A DNA stretch of 64,000 bases from Chitinophaga ginsengisoli. GTDB lineage: Bacteria > Bacteroidota > Bacteroidia > Chitinophagales > Chitinophagaceae. Within the stretch, counting starts at the first letter, position 1. Each line of letters opens with the position of its first letter. The stretch lies in assembly GCF_003014595.1 (NCBI RefSeq), contig NZ_PYGK01000003.1:496001-560000 (forward strand). The letters run 5' to 3'. The position numbers were made by a program, and so were the translations under genes. The notes under the pieces are model-generated. The model was not told where the DNA came from, did not search any database, and saw nothing but the letters and a program-made list of their open reading frames with translations. Positions 26,157 through 35,217 of the stretch are shown here, in pieces.

Positions 26157-26727
26157 CGTGCTCGCTTTGTTTCAAAATGGTATCCCAAATATCGTTATTT
26201 AAAATCATTTTTTCAAAAACCCCACTTTTTGCAATGATCTGAGGGGTCATCTCCCCATTATCCACCACAATCCAGTTATTACAAATGGGAATATACAAAT
26301 TCATTAAATTATGAATACCCCTGTAATATCTGCGTATAATCACATCTTCTGGTATGTTATGTCCTCCCTCTTCTACTCTTTGCGCTACGCGCTGTATGGC
26401 AAATTCAGGAGAACTCAGCCAAAAATAAAGGAGCGTGACATTATATCCCTGTTGTTGGGCCTTTTTGACCAAAGGCACATAGCTCCTTGTCGATAAAGTC
26501 GTTTCAAAAGCAAAATCTGACATTTCAAGTAATAAATGCTCTATTCTTTGCAGCATAATCCTTCCCGCCTCAAAAGCTACTTTTTCAGGGTTAAATGGAG
26601 AAAGCCCAGCCGCAATCCCATCAGCATTTACAAACTCCCGGCAATCCAACATTTCAGGAAGTACTGTATAGCTAGCCGTAGTTTTCCCAGCACCATTACA
26701 TCCAGCTATTATATAAAGTTCAGGCAT
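26146..26727 (-). CDS. Zeta-toxin-like P-loop kinase
   Basis: A 193-residue P-loop protein like zeta toxins, which phosphorylate UDP-N-acetylglucosamine and so block cell-wall synthesis. Walker A is GCNGAGKTT (Lys15). The catalytic Asp is in FVNADGIA (Asp36). FETTLSTRSYVPLV matches the substrate-binding block, and the Arg-rich lid RVAQRVEEGGHNIPEDVIIRRY is present. All key residues are intact, so it looks active. The small 59-residue gene overlaps its 3' end. It could also be a housekeeping-type relative of zeta. Confidence 0.82.
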   Translation of the reverse strand: MPELYIIAGCNGAGKTTASYTVLPEMLDCREFVNADGIAAGLSPFNPEKVAFEAGRIMLQRIEHLLLEMSDFAFETTLSTRSYVPLVKKAQQQGYNVTLLYFWLSSPEFAIQRVAQRVEEGGHNIPEDVIIRRYYRGIHNLMNLYIPICNNWIVVDNGEMTPQIIAKSGVFEKMILNNDIWDTILKQSEHDGK

Positions 26728-26752
26728 ACTGTAAATATACCTATAAAAGCAG

Positions 26753-26776
26753 AAAGGCCCTGTTACCAGGGCCCTT
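26753..26776 (-). terminator. Intrinsic terminator after the second SusCD pair
   Basis: Stem GGCCCTG/CAGGGCC with a TTAC loop. On the minus strand it is followed by a T-rich stretch. It lies downstream of the SusD-like gene. Confidence 0.7.
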
Positions 26777-26810
26777 CCATTTATCCTCGTTGTTAAAAAT
26801 AACGATATTT

Positions 26811-28610
26811 TTAATATCCTTCGTTCTGCTCCAGCGTCTTCGCACCATTTTTAAAGCTCAGGTCAATCTGACGCTGAGGAATAGGATAGTGTTCATTACG
26901 GCCAACAACAAACTTACCGCCAGTCACGTCAGTAGTGATCTTGGACTCATAAGCGAAGAACCTTGTCAGCTCAGCTGATGCTGTTCCCCAACGAACAATG
27001 TCGAAGAAACGCTGACCTTCCATCGCCAGTTCCAGCTTACGCTCGAAACGGATGGCTTTCAGCGCGCCATCTTTACCCATTGCGGCGAACGCACCTGCAG
27101 CATAGTTCTTTACCAGATAATTCGCAGCAGGAGTAGTGGTAAAACCACCCATTGGTTTAGTGTCATCGATGTATTTGTATACAAGCGTCTGCGGATTAGC
27201 AGCCCTGGTACGCACCATATTCACGTATGTCTGCGCAGCATCCAGGTTGGTTAACTCGGCTTCTGTTTCTGCCGCCATTAACAATACATCTGAGTAACGG
27301 ATCAACACCAGGTTGATCGCAGAACCAGGCGCCCAGGAGTTGGCATCTTTGTACTTGTCCTGGTTGTACTGCCAGTAAACGTTCTTTTTAGGAGCGTAAG
27401 GACCAGCATAATCCTGGTCACGTACCCAGCTACGGCCAGGGTGATTACCCCAGTCCAGGTAAGGGATGCCACGGCGACCTACAGTCCAGTCAAGGCGTGG
27501 ATCAAGCGTACCTGCATCAGGCGTAAATGGCGCAGTAGATAATACCTTCATATCGCTCTTTACAGCATGATCGTTGAAATCTTCCAGGAAAGGTAAGCCG
27601 TTAGCGTCTGTACGGTAAGAGTTTACCAGGTCCTGGGTAGGCTGATAGAATCCGCAACAACCGAATGGGCTGTTGTAAGGGAAGTTCAGCATTTCACCCT
27701 GGTTACCATTGGAGATCTGACCGGTACCATTGTTGGCAGACATCTGAATAGCAAACACAGACTCGCTGTTGTTCTTTGTTTCAGAATCAAAGTTGTCTTC
27801 GAATCTTGCTGTCAATGCATATTTAACACCTTTAGCAGTTACACCCTGTGTAGTGATCAGGTCAAACAGCGGTTTAGCGTCTGTCCATTTTTTCTGATAT
27901 ACATAGGTCTTAGCCAGGTAAGCAGCGGCTGCCCATTTGTTGGCACGGCCTGCCTGTGATTGTGTTGGTGGCAGGTTCTCGTAAGCATACTTGAAATCTG
28001 CTTCGATCTTAGGCCAGATATCTGTATTGTTAGGCTGTTTGTAATCTGTGATCTGTGTCTCATCAACCCAAGGCACTTTACCGAACATTTTCTTCAGCTC
28101 AAAGTAATAGTGACCACGCAGGAAACGGGCTTCAGACTGCACCTGTGTTTTCTGTCCATCTGACATGTCTTTTACGTTAGGTAACAGCGACAGAATGATA
28201 TTGGTACGTACAACACCTTCGAATAATACTTTCCATTTAGTATTGAAGAAGCCATTGCTCGCATCAAACTGACCGGTAGCAATAAGGCTGATCGGCGGCT
28301 GGTCAGTCGCATCACTACCTTTATGTGCATCACCACCAGCTACGCTTCCGTAGATCCAGTTGCTCGGTGCTGCTTCCCAGGGACCACCAGTACCGATGGC
28401 AGCTACGTCCTGCTGCTGGCCATCCAATGCAGCATACGCGCCAATCAATAAAGCATCTATACCATCTTTGGTAGACACGTTATCACCTGTAAGTGAACCG
28501 CGGGGATCACGTTCCAGAAAGCTTTTGCTACAGGCATTGAAGAAGAATAGACCTCCTGCAACTGCCATTGCCGCAAGTATATATTTTGATTTTACTAAAG
28601 TCCGTTTCAT
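26811..28610 (-). CDS. SusD/RagB family outer-membrane lipoprotein
   Basis: A 599-residue surface ligand-binding lipoprotein. Lipobox Cys27 in GGLFFFNACSKSF. SusD features include SEARFLRGHYYFELKKMFG, the TPR-like segment AAAYLAKTYVYQKKW, the C-terminal block AIRFERKLELAMEGQRFFDIVRWG and YPIPQRQIDLS. It is the second gene of a susCD pair with a 43-bp gap. No enzyme follows, so the substrate is not indicated. Confidence 0.95.
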   Translation of the reverse strand: MKRTLVKSKYILAAMAVAGGLFFFNACSKSFLERDPRGSLTGDNVSTKDGIDALLIGAYAALDGQQQDVAAIGTGGPWEAAPSNWIYGSVAGGDAHKGSDATDQPPISLIATGQFDASNGFFNTKWKVLFEGVVRTNIILSLLPNVKDMSDGQKTQVQSEARFLRGHYYFELKKMFGKVPWVDETQITDYKQPNNTDIWPKIEADFKYAYENLPPTQSQAGRANKWAAAAYLAKTYVYQKKWTDAKPLFDLITTQGVTAKGVKYALTARFEDNFDSETKNNSESVFAIQMSANNGTGQISNGNQGEMLNFPYNSPFGCCGFYQPTQDLVNSYRTDANGLPFLEDFNDHAVKSDMKVLSTAPFTPDAGTLDPRLDWTVGRRGIPYLDWGNHPGRSWVRDQDYAGPYAPKKNVYWQYNQDKYKDANSWAPGSAINLVLIRYSDVLLMAAETEAELTNLDAAQTYVNMVRTRAANPQTLVYKYIDDTKPMGGFTTTPAANYLVKNYAAGAFAAMGKDGALKAIRFERKLELAMEGQRFFDIVRWGTASAELTRFFAYESKITTDVTGGKFVVGRNEHYPIPQRQIDLSFKNGAKTLEQNEGY

Positions 28611-28653
28611 GTTTTGATTTTTTTGATGTTCTCCAATTATTTCACCACGTTAA

Positions 28654-31600
28654 TTAGAATCCTACGTTAACGCCCACCAGGAACTGACGCTGATTAGGAT
28701 AAGCGCCCTCATCCAGACCAAAGTTGGTAGTACCACCTGTGATCTCAGGATCAATACCAGAGTATTTGGTGATGGTGAACAGGTTAGCTGCCTGTACATA
28801 GATGCGGAATCTCTCGATACCGATACGCTGCAGAATAGGTTTAGGTAAAGTATAACCGAGCATCATGTTTTTAGCACGCAGGTAAGAACCATTCTCTACG
28901 AGGAAGGAGTTAGGTACAGTGTTGGTACTGAAGGAACCTTCGTTCTCCTGGATAGGTGCTTTTGCGTTGTGGTTGTCAGGTCTCCAGGAATCATACAGGG
29001 CAGTTTTGCTCTTAGCACCTGCGAAAGATGGATAGAAGTCTGTCCACCAACGTACCTGGTTCCAGATGTTGTTACCCTGTACACCATACAGGAACACAGT
29101 GAAATCAAAATTCTTATAATCCAGCTGCAGGTTCAGACCATAGCTGAACTTAGGACTTGGGTTACCCAGGAACGTACGGTCAGCATCTGTAATGATACCA
29201 TCACCGTTTGTATCCTGGTAACGGAAACGTCCCAGTTTGATACCAGTCTGATAAACTGCATTAGGATTGTTAGTGGCTTTCTGCGCCTGATCATTTGCCG
29301 CTGCAATTTCTTCTGCGCTATTCCAGAAACCTACAGTTTTGTAACCATAGAAGCTGGAGATAGGATGATCGATCGCGTTACGGATGATGAAGTTACCATT
29401 GAAACGACGTGCTTCCAGATCGAAGTAAGGCGCGTCTCCGGAGATGTTTACGATCTTGTTCTTATAAGTAGTCAAGGTCGCATTTGCTTTCAGTACCAGG
29501 TCTTTGGTGATGTGAATGTCATTGACGCCCAAAGACAGATCAATACCATGGTTCTGCATTTCTGCGATGTTCACAGCTGGAGGAGCGGAACGGCCGGCAG
29601 TACCTGACACCTCTGGTGTGAACAGCAGGTCTTTTACCTGTTTCTTGTAGTAGTCTGCACTAATTTCCAGTTTGCCTTTGAACAGGGTCGCATCAAAACC
29701 AATGTTGGTGTTGATATTACTTTCCCATTTAGCATCCGGATTACCTATAGTTGTTCTGAAGAAACCAGAAGCCAGTGAATTGGAAGTACCACCGATGTCA
29801 TAGAAAGAAGATCCTTTGTTCAGACCATACTGGGTGAATGCATTGGATGGATCAACGTTCAGCTGATTACCCATGATACCCCATCCACCTCTGATCTTTA
29901 AGTCAGAGATCCAGGCTACATTTTTCAGGAATTCTTCCTGAGAAATACGCCATCCTGCACTGATCGCAGGGAAAGTACCATAACGGTTGTTAGCACCGAA
30001 CCTGCTGGAACCGTCCCGACGGATAACAGCACCGAGCAGATATTTATCCATCAGGCTGTAATCTAAACGGCCGAATACAGAGAACAGACCGTCGGTGAAC
30101 GCATTACTGTTGTTTGTAACAGTACCTGTACCAGTACCCAGGTTAGTGAAGTTAGGATCGAAGATGAAGTAGTTCTGCGTAGTACCTGTTACCATACGAC
30201 CATGGTTGTCGAAGGCTTCAGTACCCAACAGTACTTTTACATTATGTATCCTATTGAAGCTCTGCGAATATGTCAGCGTATTGCTCCATGTCCAGTTATA
30301 ACCGCTGGTAGCAGCCTCCGTATAAGAGTTTACCTTGTTATTCTCTGCATTCTCATATTCCGGATATGTGAAGCTATGGCTGGAAGAAGAATATACTTCA
30401 CCACCAAAGCTGGTACGGAAGGTAAAGTGCTGCAGGAAATCCACCTCACCATATACGTTACCTAATAAACGGTTACCAAGACCTCTGTTATCTTTCGTAC
30501 GCTCCTGTATAGCTACAGGGTTACGGGCGTTACCTAACTGAGCGCCGTTGGTGCTGAATGAACCAGCAAAGTTACCCTTGATATCACGTACCGGAATAAT
30601 AGGCTGCTCGCGGAATGCCATACCGATACCACTTCCTTCTGTCAGCGCAGTGATACGTGGGTTGTCTATCACAGAAAACTCTAAGTTTTCTCCGATACGT
30701 ACATGCTTACCTACGTTAAAATGGCTGTTGGAACGGATAGAGTAACGTTTCAGGTAAGTATCCAGTAAAGTACCTTTCTGGTTGAAATAATAGAAAGAGA
30801 GGTAGTAAGCTCCCTGATCGTTACCACCACTTACTGATACGTTGTGGCTGGTGATCATAGCAGGCTTGAAGATCTCATGGAACCAGTCTGTACCGCCTTT
30901 ATTTGCTTTGTTAATACGGTAGAAATTGTCCAGATCAGAAGGGTTCTTATAGAAAGGATTTACATTGTATTTGGAAGGATCTACAGCAGGATCGCCTTCC
31001 ATCAGACCTCCCGGAGCAATGTAATCGGGCAGTCTTGGAGTAGCGCCGGTGCCATACAGACCATCGTTATAGGTAACGTTCGGATCTGTATTTTTTAACG
31101 CCATCCATTTCAGGTTAGCCATTTCCTGCGGGGAAAGGATGTCCCATACGTTACCACCTTTAGGACGCTGGGTACCATAGTAGCCGTCGTAAGTCACTCT
31201 TACCTTACCATCAGATTTACCTGTTTTGGTAGTGATGATGATCACACCGTTAGCTGCTCTTGCACCATAGATAGAAGCAGATCCTGCATCTTTCAGTACC
31301 TGCATGCTCGCCACATCATACGGGTTCAGATCCACGATATTCTGTGTTGGGATTCCATCTATAACATAGAGGGGAGTGTTGTTACCAAAAGTGTTCACAC
31401 CACGGATACGTACCTGTGGTTCTTCACCCGGCTGACCAGAACCCAATACAGTGATACCAGATACCTGGCCCTGTAACTGGTTGCTCACCTGGGCGGTGGG
31501 TTGACGGCTGATCTGTTCTACGTTTACAACAGATACAGCACCTGTCAGGTCTTTTTTACGTTGAGTGGCATAACCTGTTACCACTACTTCATCGAGTGAG

Positions 31601-31908
31601 CCTACTTTTTCACTCAGTACTACACTAACAGTGGCAGCATCTCCGAGCACTACTTCCTGCTGCGAATAGCCTACAAATGAAAATACCAGGATCTCTCCTT
31701 TTTTGGCAGTTACACTGAAATTACCAGCTGGGTCTGTGGCTGTACCACGGCCGGAATTCTTTACTGCCACTGTCACCCCCGGCAAGGGATTTCCGGAAGT
31801 CTTGTCTGTGACTTTCCCGGTGAATTTAGTCTGGGCGAATGCAGCGCCGGCAAACAACAACAACAATAGCCAGCAACACGCAAATGTGCGGTAGACATGT
31901 CTCTTCAT
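28654..31908 (-). CDS. SusC/RagA family TonB-dependent outer-membrane transporter
   Basis: TonB-dependent barrel of about 1084 residues. I chose the Met at 31908 because it begins a proper signal peptide (MKRHVYRTFACCWLLLLLF, ending GAAFAQ); the frame is open to 31959. A carboxypeptidase-regulatory-like domain follows (KFTGKVTDKTSGNPLPGVTV), then the signature LDEVVVTGYATQRKKDLTGA. The plug has LYVIDGIPTQN and QVLKDAGSASIYGARAANGV. The barrel ends in FLVGVNVGF. Works with the SusD-like partner. Confidence 0.95.
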   Translation of the reverse strand: MKRHVYRTFACCWLLLLLFAGAAFAQTKFTGKVTDKTSGNPLPGVTVAVKNSGRGTATDPAGNFSVTAKKGEILVFSFVGYSQQEVVLGDAATVSVVLSEKVGSLDEVVVTGYATQRKKDLTGAVSVVNVEQISRQPTAQVSNQLQGQVSGITVLGSGQPGEEPQVRIRGVNTFGNNTPLYVIDGIPTQNIVDLNPYDVASMQVLKDAGSASIYGARAANGVIIITTKTGKSDGKVRVTYDGYYGTQRPKGGNVWDILSPQEMANLKWMALKNTDPNVTYNDGLYGTGATPRLPDYIAPGGLMEGDPAVDPSKYNVNPFYKNPSDLDNFYRINKANKGGTDWFHEIFKPAMITSHNVSVSGGNDQGAYYLSFYYFNQKGTLLDTYLKRYSIRSNSHFNVGKHVRIGENLEFSVIDNPRITALTEGSGIGMAFREQPIIPVRDIKGNFAGSFSTNGAQLGNARNPVAIQERTKDNRGLGNRLLGNVYGEVDFLQHFTFRTSFGGEVYSSSSHSFTYPEYENAENNKVNSYTEAATSGYNWTWSNTLTYSQSFNRIHNVKVLLGTEAFDNHGRMVTGTTQNYFIFDPNFTNLGTGTGTVTNNSNAFTDGLFSVFGRLDYSLMDKYLLGAVIRRDGSSRFGANNRYGTFPAISAGWRISQEEFLKNVAWISDLKIRGGWGIMGNQLNVDPSNAFTQYGLNKGSSFYDIGGTSNSLASGFFRTTIGNPDAKWESNINTNIGFDATLFKGKLEISADYYKKQVKDLLFTPEVSGTAGRSAPPAVNIAEMQNHGIDLSLGVNDIHITKDLVLKANATLTTYKNKIVNISGDAPYFDLEARRFNGNFIIRNAIDHPISSFYGYKTVGFWNSAEEIAAANDQAQKATNNPNAVYQTGIKLGRFRYQDTNGDGIITDADRTFLGNPSPKFSYGLNLQLDYKNFDFTVFLYGVQGNNIWNQVRWWTDFYPSFAGAKSKTALYDSWRPDNHNAKAPIQENEGSFSTNTVPNSFLVENGSYLRAKNMMLGYTLPKPILQRIGIERFRIYVQAANLFTITKYSGIDPEITGGTTNFGLDEGAYPNQRQFLVGVNVGF

Positions 31909-32375
31909 AACGTGAAACGTTTTTAAAAATTGGTTAATAATTAGCCTGTTCGAGCCCATACACTGCGCCGTCCGGCAGTTACAGACACGAAAAATGACCG
32001 GGTTAATTCAATATCCTGGTCTTAGAGGGACACTATATAAATCCTTCCTTTCGGGCTCAAATCCATGTTGATACCGATTGCATCGGTATCAATGCAAATA
32101 ATATATCCGGGCTTTTTACTGTTAAAAAATGGGAATGGCGTACTTAATTTTTTTTTTAAGGACTACAGTTTAGTTTTTTCATACGTGTTAACATCAAAAA
32201 CTTAGGGAACAAGGATTAGATCTTGGTTACATTTAAACACACACTAAAGTTTCAAATTGTTAACTGCCGACCAAGGTAACACATTCGTTCAATTTATACA
32301 AGATACTTTGTAAATTTTTAATCAGTATTTAAGAAATTACTATCAGTTTTACAAAACAATGAAGGAATAGGGTGA
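31909..32375. other. Intergenic region upstream of the second SusC-like gene
   Basis: 467 bases. It holds the long palindrome at 32068-32092. The rest is AT-rich with T-runs and no gene. Confidence 0.5.
32068..32092. promoter_or_regulatory. 25-bp palindrome, candidate operator
   Basis: Two perfect 11-bp arms (TTGATACCGAT and its complement) around a 3-bp centre, TGC. It lies about 160 bp upstream of the second SusC-like start. There is no T-run, so it is unlikely to be a terminator. It does not match the LacI-type pattern seen at 10.9 kb. Confidence 0.6.
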
Positions 32376-32397
32376 TCACAGTTTATCTGTGATCACC
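32371..32397 (-). repeat. Hairpin overlapping the prfH stop codon
   Basis: A perfect 11-bp inverted repeat, GGTGATCACAG/CTGTGATCACC, spans the last codons and the stop of prfH. There is no T-run on the minus strand, so it may protect the 3' end of the message rather than terminate. Confidence 0.55.
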
Positions 32398-33008
32398 TTT
32401 ACAGCCCTACCCCTTTCCAGTTCATTATGCTCCTGCCACTGATCCTGCCGGCGCGCCAGCAGTTGTTCCATTTGCCATGACATGAACTTTGCTTCCAGCC
32501 TTTCCAGGCAAAGCTGCTTGTTCTGCAATTGTGAACGGCTATCCATCGCCAGCACCTGTATGCCGGAAGGAATATGCGTACCCCGTACAGCTGTCTCTAC
32601 TTTATTCACATGCTGTCCGCCGGGCCCTGATGCGCGGCACGATTCGAGCTTCACATCCTTCAGATCCCATTTCAGTTGTTCTTTCACATCAAAGACTTCA
32701 ACGCCTACAAACCAGTTCTTGCGCTTATGGAACTTACGGTAAGGACTCTCAGCGATCCACTGCACCGTACCTCTCCACTCTTGTATAAAGACATCAAGTA
32801 CTTTTTTCTTAGCGTTTTCTTTCTCTTTTACTATTAGTACTGCGGATAACAGTGTTCCTTTCAGGTCACCCTTTTTACTTTCCAGCAACTGGATGTCCAG
32901 TTCCTGTGCACGGGCCGCCTTCATCATCAGCTCCACCACCCTTGCTACTACCCGTGTACATTCTGCCGGCCCTCTCCCGGCAGTTACCTGTATCATTGAC
33001 TTGTTCAT
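32376..33008 (-). CDS. prfH: Peptide chain release factor H homologue
   Basis: A 210-residue protein with a class I release-factor catalytic domain only. The peptidyl-tRNA hydrolysis motif is intact: SGPGGQHVNK, with Gly130-Gly131-Gln132. It lacks the stop-codon-recognising domains of RF1/RF2, as PrfH does. It follows the RtcB gene by 4 bp. In Escherichia coli the RtcB2-PrfH pair rescues ribosomes whose 16S rRNA decoding centre was cut (for example by colicin E3): PrfH releases the nascent chain and RtcB2 re-ligates the RNA. The same role is likely here. Confidence 0.92.
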   Translation of the reverse strand: MNKSMIQVTAGRGPAECTRVVARVVELMMKAARAQELDIQLLESKKGDLKGTLLSAVLIVKEKENAKKKVLDVFIQEWRGTVQWIAESPYRKFHKRKNWFVGVEVFDVKEQLKWDLKDVKLESCRASGPGGQHVNKVETAVRGTHIPSGIQVLAMDSRSQLQNKQLCLERLEAKFMSWQMEQLLARRQDQWQEHNELERGRAVKVITDKL

Positions 33009-33012
33009 GTTG

Positions 33013-34449
33013 TTACTCTTTATACATTCTTACAATCCGGGGTAAAAACCGCCCCTCTACGGTAACCAATTCCTGCTGCGCTGCTATCACAGTTTCGATG
33101 TCTTTGTAGGCAAGCGGATTCTCTTCCACACTACCACCAATCAATGTAACACCCGCATCTGCCAGCATCTTCTTCAATGCTGATACTGTCATACTTTCCC
33201 TTGCCCGCTTCCGGCTCATCATCCTGCCGGCACCATGTGATGCAGAAAATAAGGACTGGTCTACTCCTTTGCCAGTCACCAGGTAGGCGGCAGTGGTCAT
33301 ACTGCCGGGAATAATGCCCGGCTCACCTTTGTGTGCCGGCGTGGCCCCTTTGCGATGCACGATCACTTTACGGCCATCGTCCAGTATTTCCTCCCACGCA
33401 AAATTGTGATGGTTCTCAATAGTGATGAGCCGCTCCAGACCTAACGCTTTGGCCATGTTGATATGTATCCTGTCATGACAGGCTTTTGCATAGTCACCCG
33501 CCAACTGCATACTCAGCCAGTACTCCTGCCCTGCCTCGCTGTTCATGTCCAGCCAGGCCAGTTGCTGCGCTTCTCTTGGCAGCTTACAGGTATCCATCGC
33601 TATCTTCGTATAATGCATCGCTATATTGGCGCCTAATCCCCTGCTACCGGAATGCGATAACAGCGCAACATATTCCTTTGCTGGCAGCCCCAGGGAATTG
33701 TCTTCAGACAATCGGATCATACCAAATTCCACAAAGTGATTGCCACTGCCGGAACTTCCCAGCTGCCGTGCCGCTTTTGACTGCAGCTTTTTTAATAGGT
33801 CGGTAGCCTGAAAAGCCGGATCATCCAGCACAGGATGTTCCTGCTCTACTTCCAACCCTCCTTCCATACCAAAGTGTGTCCACTCTTTCAGTGCCACCTT
33901 CATCTGGTATCCGTAACGTTTGATAAAACTCTCTCCTTCATCAAAGATGGACAATGACATGCGGCAGCCAATATCCACGCCTACTGCGTAAGGAATAACA
34001 GCGTTATCTGTAGCTAACACACCACCGATAGGTAAACCATAACCCGTATGTGCATCAGGCATCAAGGCCCCCTGCACAGTCACAGGCAGTGACATGGCGA
34101 TCTCCATCTGCTTTTTTGCCGCATGCTCAATCTCCTTACCACCATAGATCTTCAGGCGTCCTGTCTGTTCCAGCAACGTGAACTCCTTATGATGCGTAAC
34201 TTCTTCTTTCTCGATAAAAGTAGATGCGATCTTACCCAATACTTCATCATTCACATATTGCTCAGGCTTTTCTTTAATACCTGTTAACAGTGTGATGAGT
34301 TCTTCTTTGGTATGATGCTTAAAATGTTTTGAAATAGTATTAATGACCAGACTTCTTGCACGGTCATTTGTATAACCGATCTTACTCAGTTCTTTTATGC
34401 GTAAACTGCCCATATAGGTGCGTAATAAATTGTATAGTAATGAGTCCAT
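33013..34449 (-). CDS. rtcB2: RtcB2-type RNA ligase paired with PrfH
   Basis: GTP- and Mn-dependent 3'-5' RNA ligase of 478 residues. Family motifs: GVDIGCRMSL (metal Asp and Cys), GSGNHFVEFG, LLSHSGSRGLG, KGATPAHKGEPGIIPGSM, and the guanylated His in FSASHGAGRMMSRKRA (about residue 405). Its direct coupling to prfH points to the RtcB2 subtype. No archease or RtcR regulator is near. A short inverted repeat (TCGTTC/GAACGA, 34449-34470) overlaps its start region. Confidence 0.92.
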   Translation of the reverse strand: MDSLLYNLLRTYMGSLRIKELSKIGYTNDRARSLVINTISKHFKHHTKEELITLLTGIKEKPEQYVNDEVLGKIASTFIEKEEVTHHKEFTLLEQTGRLKIYGGKEIEHAAKKQMEIAMSLPVTVQGALMPDAHTGYGLPIGGVLATDNAVIPYAVGVDIGCRMSLSIFDEGESFIKRYGYQMKVALKEWTHFGMEGGLEVEQEHPVLDDPAFQATDLLKKLQSKAARQLGSSGSGNHFVEFGMIRLSEDNSLGLPAKEYVALLSHSGSRGLGANIAMHYTKIAMDTCKLPREAQQLAWLDMNSEAGQEYWLSMQLAGDYAKACHDRIHINMAKALGLERLITIENHHNFAWEEILDDGRKVIVHRKGATPAHKGEPGIIPGSMTTAAYLVTGKGVDQSLFSASHGAGRMMSRKRARESMTVSALKKMLADAGVTLIGGSVEENPLAYKDIETVIAAQQELVTVEGRFLPRIVRMYKE

Positions 34450-34763
34450 CGTTCAGATGATTTCGAACGACAATTAAGGCATGAGAATACCCTTTCCGCG
34501 GGCGCAGAAGACCAGTCTATACAGGCATAATAATGGAAGACACTAATGATGAATGATCATCAATGTTTACACGCTTTCCAGTAAATTTAAAAAAGGAAAT
34601 ATTGCCTGTATCAGGCAGCGGGCGTAAAGGGCGATATGTGAATACGTTCTGTCATGATTCCTTGCGTTTTAAGAGATGAACAATAAAGGAATTCGGATGC
34701 AAAGGTATATATTTTCTATATTATATCAACTATCTTCGTTCTATCGCTGATAATTTTTTTTCT
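34450..34763. other. Divergent intergenic region, rtcB2 / TM220
   Basis: 314 bases between divergent genes. The inverted repeat TCGTTC/GAACGA lies at its left edge. I see no sigma-54 promoter of the type that drives E. coli rtcBA, and no other feature. Confidence 0.45.
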
Positions 34764-35144
34764 ATGAAAATATTCAACATCATCTGGGGTATCCTGTTCA
34801 TCATTTTCGCAGGACTACAATACAATGATCCTGATCCTTATGTATGGGGGCCTATTTACCTGTTTGGTGCAGGATGTTGCCTGCTGGCTGCCCGTGGCCG
34901 CTTTTACAGGCGCGCTTATCTCTTCGGCATATTCGTATACCTGGCATATGCAGCCTATCTTTTCTTTGATAAAAACGGTGTGATAGACTGGGCTACTGAG
35001 CATCATGGTGAGAACATTGCTGAAACAATGAAAGCAACGAAACCATGGATAGAAGAAACACGTGAGTTCTTCGGATTATTCCTGCTGATCATCGTATTAC
35101 TGATCAATTATTTCTACGCAGGCAGCCGATTGAAAAAGCGTTAG
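34764..35144 (+). CDS. Transmembrane family 220 protein
   Basis: A 126-residue membrane protein with four predicted helices (IFNIIWGILFIIFAGLQY, YLFGAGCCLLAA, RAYLFGIFVYLAYAAYLFF, FFGLFLLIIVLLINYFYA). The motif QYNDPDPYVWGPIY after the first helix is typical of the TM220 family. The role is unknown. It precedes the next gene by 73 bp and the two may be co-transcribed. Confidence 0.8.
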   Translation: MKIFNIIWGILFIIFAGLQYNDPDPYVWGPIYLFGAGCCLLAARGRFYRRAYLFGIFVYLAYAAYLFFDKNGVIDWATEHHGENIAETMKATKPWIEETREFFGLFLLIIVLLINYFYAGSRLKKR

Positions 35145-35217
35145 ACGATCCGGTTTATTCTCCCCGGATATCGCAGGGGAAATGCTTATTTTTAGGTAAT
35201 TCTAATTCCCTTATACT

